64,000 nucleotides of DNA from contig JAIXQH010000070.1 in the NCBI GenBank assembly GCA_027484055.1, positions 1-64,000 on the forward strand, in the 5' to 3' direction. This DNA comes from Verrucomicrobiaceae bacterium. GTDB taxonomy: Bacteria; Verrucomicrobiota; Verrucomicrobiia; Verrucomicrobiales; Akkermansiaceae. Below the pieces are notes generated by a model. It was not told the DNA's origin. It made no database searches and saw only the letters and a list, made by a program, of their open reading frames with translations. The position numbers and the translations under genes were made by a program. Each line of letters opens with the position of its first letter. Position 1 is the first letter of the stretch. Positions 60,428 to 64,000 of this stretch are shown here, one piece after another.

Positions 60428-60832
60428 ATGGCACGCCGCGCTAGCTCAAGTCTCCACCCAGGAATCATCATCGGCGCCATCGTGGCGCTCGTCATCCTCA
60501 TCATCGCCGGGAAATCCCTTCTCGGAAAGAAAGCCTCAACCTTCGGCGACATCGCCAAGCTCGACATCACCGAACTCCTCGAAAACGGCAACAGCCTACG
60601 TGGTAACGAATACCTCATCGAAGGCCAGATCGACGAAAAACTCCAGTGGACCAGCTCCCGTGGCCAACTCGTCAGCCTGAAAATCGACACCCCAGGCGGT
60701 GCTGAATTCGTCGGCATCGAAATCCCCACCGAATTCAATGATCGCAACATCGACTCCAAACAAAAATACGTCTTCCGCGTGAAATTCCGCCAAGGTGGCA
60801 TCCCCGTCGCCACCGGCATCGACCGGCTCTGA
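60428..60832 (+). CDS. Membrane-anchored protein of unknown function
   Basis: A 134-residue protein with an N-terminal anchor (GIIIGAIVALVILIIAGK) and a beta-rich outer domain. ATG 60428 is preferred because earlier starts lie in the transporter gene. It lies 37 bp after the transporter and 20 bp before the next gene, so the three are likely one operon. No family is recognised. Confidence 0.65.
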   Translation: MARRASSSLHPGIIIGAIVALVILIIAGKSLLGKKASTFGDIAKLDITELLENGNSLRGNEYLIEGQIDEKLQWTSSRGQLVSLKIDTPGGAEFVGIEIPTEFNDRNIDSKQKYVFRVKFRQGGIPVATGIDRL

Positions 60833-60852
60833 TCTTTTTTCCCAACTTCACC

Positions 60853-62748
60853 ATGAAAGCTCATTTACTGCTCTCACTCTGTGTCACGAGTCTCGTCCAC
60901 GGCCAAGTTTACACCCCACCACCCGGAGGTGAGGGCAAGCCCAAGTCCCAAGAAACGCCCAAAGACTCCGCCCCTGCGAGCGAGAAAAAAGAGCCTGCCG
61001 CCGGTCCGCTCGGTCAGGAAATCCCCCTGCTCGATCCCGCCGCCGAGACCATCACCGTGGGTGGCGTCGCCATCCCACTGGGTGACAATCGCTTGCTGAA
61101 GGCCCGTTTTGAAAAATACCTGAGCCAGCCACCAGAGAGTGACGAGGAAGCCGCGAAATACCGCGCCACCATCACCCAGATCCTCATCACCATTTCCCCC
61201 TTCCGCCAGGCCGGCCCGGACATTTACTCCGCCTTTAAGATGCTTCCCAGCGCCTCCGCCTACCCCGGAGACGCCAATCTCTGCGGCTCACTCGCCGAGT
61301 CCATTTACACCGCCATGCTCTCCAAGCAGGACATCAATGGACTCAGCAAGCTCAACAAATCCATCGAAGAAGAAAAACAGGCCATCATCTCAGAAGGCGA
61401 CTCGAAAGCCCGCAACGAGCGCGGCAGCTCACTCCAAGCCCCAGCCACCCCCAAAGGGAAAAAAGGCGGCGGCGAGGGCGGACCAGAAACTGCCCTCACC
61501 AATCCGGGACTGGGCATAAGTTCCCTGAAATACGCTGACATCCTCCGCCGCATCGCGGAAATCGAAGTCCTCAAAAAAGCCAACATCGCCAAGACCGAGG
61601 CCCAGACCCTTCGCACCAAGGCGCAGTATCAAGTCACCATGATCCAGTGGTTCGTCCAGCGCCGCTACGAACACGTCTTGATGGCCGCCCGTTTTTACAA
61701 TCAGATCTGGAAAGATGGTGATGCCGCCCTCCGGATCGATAAAGATTCAGACGTCTCCAAGCTCTTCAGCGAATCAGTTGGCGTCAGCCCGACGGTGGCC
61801 TCACTCGACTCCCTGTCGAACGAAGCCATCCGCGAAACCGGAAAATACGTCGAAGCCTTCGACCTCATGCTATCGCGCGGTGACCTTCACAACGCCTCCC
61901 AACGGCTCATGGAAGCCTTCGCCCTCGGCGAATACTTAGCCCCCGTGGCCACCCTGCCGCTTGAGAAAAAGCGCCGCGTCTCACAATACATCCGCGACCT
62001 CAACGAACTCTACGGCACCCTTCAAGCGCACGACTATACCAAGACCATGGAACTCGCCGCCCGCCTTAAAATCGCGGCCAAAGATTTCCCCTCGTCAAAA
62101 GTGGACAGCGCCATCGCCGGCTACACCCTCGCCTCAGACCTCGCCATCGAAGAAGCCAAAGCCCACCTACTCATGAAGGAAAGCGACAAGGCTGCTGAAA
62201 AAATCCGCGCCGCCGCAGAAATCTGGCCAACCAATCCGAAGCTCACCGAGTTCCGCAAGCTTGTGACCAACTCCGGCGCACTCGTCACCACCCGCAACGA
62301 CTTCGACCGCTTGTTAAGCGAAGGGAATTTCCGCGAAATCGCACGCCGTCAGTATGAAATCGCTCCCACCATCCTCGGAGATCCTCAGCGCGAGGAAGCC
62401 TTCAAACAAATCATGACCAGTCTCACCAAGATTGAGACCGCCCTCAGCAAGGCCTCCGAGTTCAGTAAAGTCGGCCAAAACTATGCCGCCTGGGAACAAC
62501 TCGCAGAAATCCGGGAAACCTACCCGGACGACCCAAAACTTGGCCGAGAAATCGAATTGTTAGCCCCCAAGGTCGCAGATTTCACCCGTGCTCTCGATCA
62601 AGCTCGCCGCTTCGAAACGATCACGCCCAAACAGATCGGCTCGGCCCTTTCTTGGTATTTGAAGGCGGCAAGCATCTATCCTCAGAGCAACATCGCCAAA
62701 TCAGGCACCAAGCGCCTCAGTGATGAGATCATCGCGCCGGATAAATAA
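60853..62748 (+). CDS. Exported helical repeat (TPR-like) protein
   Basis: A 631-residue protein with a signal peptide (MKAHLLLSLCVTSLVHGQ) and a Pro-rich linker, then almost entirely alpha-helical sequence with pairs of helices typical of TPR-like folds (for example GKYVEAFDLMLSRGDLHNAS). It probably scaffolds other envelope proteins. Enzyme motifs are absent. It closes the transporter operon. Confidence 0.65.
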   Translation: MKAHLLLSLCVTSLVHGQVYTPPPGGEGKPKSQETPKDSAPASEKKEPAAGPLGQEIPLLDPAAETITVGGVAIPLGDNRLLKARFEKYLSQPPESDEEAAKYRATITQILITISPFRQAGPDIYSAFKMLPSASAYPGDANLCGSLAESIYTAMLSKQDINGLSKLNKSIEEEKQAIISEGDSKARNERGSSLQAPATPKGKKGGGEGGPETALTNPGLGISSLKYADILRRIAEIEVLKKANIAKTEAQTLRTKAQYQVTMIQWFVQRRYEHVLMAARFYNQIWKDGDAALRIDKDSDVSKLFSESVGVSPTVASLDSLSNEAIRETGKYVEAFDLMLSRGDLHNASQRLMEAFALGEYLAPVATLPLEKKRRVSQYIRDLNELYGTLQAHDYTKTMELAARLKIAAKDFPSSKVDSAIAGYTLASDLAIEEAKAHLLMKESDKAAEKIRAAAEIWPTNPKLTEFRKLVTNSGALVTTRNDFDRLLSEGNFREIARRQYEIAPTILGDPQREEAFKQIMTSLTKIETALSKASEFSKVGQNYAAWEQLAEIRETYPDDPKLGREIELLAPKVADFTRALDQARRFETITPKQIGSALSWYLKAASIYPQSNIAKSGTKRLSDEIIAPDK

Positions 62749-62761
62749 AGTCAGCTCACCT

Positions 62762-62801
62762 ATAAAAAAAGCCGGGCCACATTTGCATGCGGCCCGGCTT
62801 T
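62762..62801 (-). terminator. Intrinsic terminator for the PEP-CTERM gene, usable on both strands
   Basis: AGCCGGGCC and GGCCCGGCT form a 9-bp stem. On the minus strand it is followed by seven T; on the plus strand by only TTGGG, so it mainly serves the minus-strand gene. Confidence 0.88.
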
Positions 62802-62832
62802 GGGTGTTATGAAACTAGCAGTTGTCTATTCA

Positions 62833-63654
62833 TTAACAGCGGCGCTTGCGTCCGAAAATCGCACCCAGAGCCAACAGGCCACCTGCTGCGAGTGAGGGCT
62901 CAGGAGCACCGAGGCCCGTTAAGTTTTTGAGGTTATCTTTGCCGAGGAAGACCGCGAAGACGAGATCGTTATAGTCTCTGTCACCACCACCTTTCAAATC
63001 CTCGAAGCTGATCATCAAATAAGGGGAGCCATCCGGCGCGAGACTGACCGCATGCACGATGCCGTCTTTGTTCAACGACAGCTTCGTCGAGAAGTAATCC
63101 TTACCTTTGTTCGCACCGTCAGCGACAATGAAGAATTCGAGGAGAGTTCCCTTTTTAAAGGTTCCAAGATCCACGAAGTCTCCGGGCACTAGTGGATCAT
63201 TTGAATTGCGGATTTGCCCCCCGGAACCCCCATAGCCAACAGGGCTTGAGGCGTTCGGGAAAATCAATTCAGCATCTTTACTAAGTGGCCCCTGACCGGT
63301 GGTGGAGTATCCAAGAGTGTTGCGGTATGCCGCACCTTCGGCTACGAAATAAACCCGGGCGGCCGTATCAAAGGCCAGCGTAAGCTTACCAGGATCCAGA
63401 GCGAGGGCAGAGATCGCCTTGCCACTTAGCGCCTGGTATTCTCTAAGATTTTTTTCAGCCAATTTCAACATCCCAGGAAGCGCTTCTTTTTGGAAGGCTA
63501 GCGAGGCGGCATCGGAACCGGCGACTTGGACGAGACCCGCGATATCCAAATTATAGGGACGTGCTGCGGACTGGACTGGGCTAACGGTTTGGGCGGATGC
63601 GCCCATCGAAAAGCCGAGGAATGTAAACAGTAGGAGGAGTTGATTAACTTTCAC
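62833..63654 (-). CDS. PEP-CTERM exported protein with DUF4114
   Basis: A 273-residue protein. Signal peptide MKVNQLLLLFTFLGFSMGAS, DUF4114 domain with YLMISFEDLKGGGDRDYNDL (a Ca-binding-like Asp-rich loop) near residue 230, and C-terminal sorting signal APEPSLAAGGLLALGAIF followed by GRKRRC. It should be handled by an exosortase. Confidence 0.9.
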   Translation of the reverse strand: MKVNQLLLLFTFLGFSMGASAQTVSPVQSAARPYNLDIAGLVQVAGSDAASLAFQKEALPGMLKLAEKNLREYQALSGKAISALALDPGKLTLAFDTAARVYFVAEGAAYRNTLGYSTTGQGPLSKDAELIFPNASSPVGYGGSGGQIRNSNDPLVPGDFVDLGTFKKGTLLEFFIVADGANKGKDYFSTKLSLNKDGIVHAVSLAPDGSPYLMISFEDLKGGGDRDYNDLVFAVFLGKDNLKNLTGLGAPEPSLAAGGLLALGAIFGRKRRC

Positions 63655-63842
63655 GAGTGCTGATTCACACAGTTTTTCCCGACCGACAAGATATATTTTT
63701 CAATTCTCAAAAATCGGTTTAGTTATGCTTTCAACCCTGTAATCCTATTACCTACATGACTACAAAGGACTACATTCATCTATCTCATAAAATCCCAATT
63801 TTACCGCTTGCCCTGCACCCGCTTTGTTCAGCAAAGTAAGGC

Positions 63843-64000
63843 ATGACGACGCAAGAAGAAGCCGCAGAACAGTTACGGGTCATCCGCTCGGTGATGGAGC
63901 GGGCCGTTATTTACCGGGCGCTAACTGGAGAAACAGCCCTGATTGGCGGAGCGGCGGCGCTCGCGGCCGCTTGGCTCTCCGAAGCGCGTCATAGCTGGCA
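63843..64000 (+). CDS. Start of a gene for a membrane protein of unknown function (partial)
   Basis: The first 52 residues are visible, with no stop: a charged helix (MTTQEEAAEQLRVIRSVMER) and the beginning of a membrane segment (ALIGGAAALAAAWLS). The sequence is cut by the window end. A short match to the 109-bp repeat (63810-63829) lies 14 bp upstream. Confidence 0.6.
   Translation, partial: MTTQEEAAEQLRVIRSVMERAVIYRALTGETALIGGAAALAAAWLSEARHSW

Overview
The window looks like a piece of a Verrucomicrobiota chromosome (Luteolibacter/Haloferula/Prosthecobacter-like). This is inferred from two PEP-CTERM proteins, DUF5069 and DUF1275 proteins, a Gly-rich RRM protein, Mpl-type cell-wall recycling and IS4-family debris. 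No rRNA or other marker gene is present to prove it.

Left third (1-20.2 kb): the right-hand part of a lambda-type prophage. Head and tail genes follow lambda order: terminase tail end, gpW-like, portal, S49 protease, scaffold, capsid, connectors, terminator/tube candidates, a G/GT chaperone with a lambda-type G GGA AAG slip site, and tape measure. Tail-tip and fibre proteins follow, then a holin candidate, a DUF1353 protein, an Amidase_3 endolysin and a tyrosine integrase. The integrase abuts the 3' end of a tRNA-Gly(GCC), the likely attachment site. The left end and any lysogeny control genes lie outside the window. Many genes overlap as ATGA, so translation is probably coupled.

Middle (20.2-46.5 kb): host genes. 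These are trpC, a subtilase, two DEAD-box helicases flanking a decayed nucleotidyltransferase and a 21-bp repeat array, an ABC exporter whose permease is fused to a CPBP protease, then coaB, an IMPase-family gene, ispF and mpl. A large secreted GH9 enzyme with two LamG domains and a sugar isomerase-like protein follow. Next come a VanW-glycosyltransferase gene broken by one TAG, an M14 peptidase, a dienelactone hydrolase and an exported amidohydrolase. A degraded segment holds an IS4 remnant, a PEP-CTERM gene and two 109-bp direct repeats.

Right third (46.5-64 kb): rsfS, an ECF sigma/anti-sigma pair, an RRM protein with a large inverted repeat in its leader, and a six-gene arn operon on the minus strand for L-Ara4N modification of lipid A, with ArnA split into two genes. 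An IscU/NifU-like scaffold, an ABCG-like half transporter with two envelope proteins, a DUF4114 PEP-CTERM protein and the start of another gene complete the window.

The most notable structures not explained by ordinary annotation are the frameshift site, three palindromic 18-bp repeats with compensatory changes before the capsid protease, a shared 27-bp sequence over two GTG starts in the phage, a 14-bp perfect hairpin in the fibre gene, the heptapeptide-like 21-bp repeats, and the inverted repeat ahead of the RRM gene.
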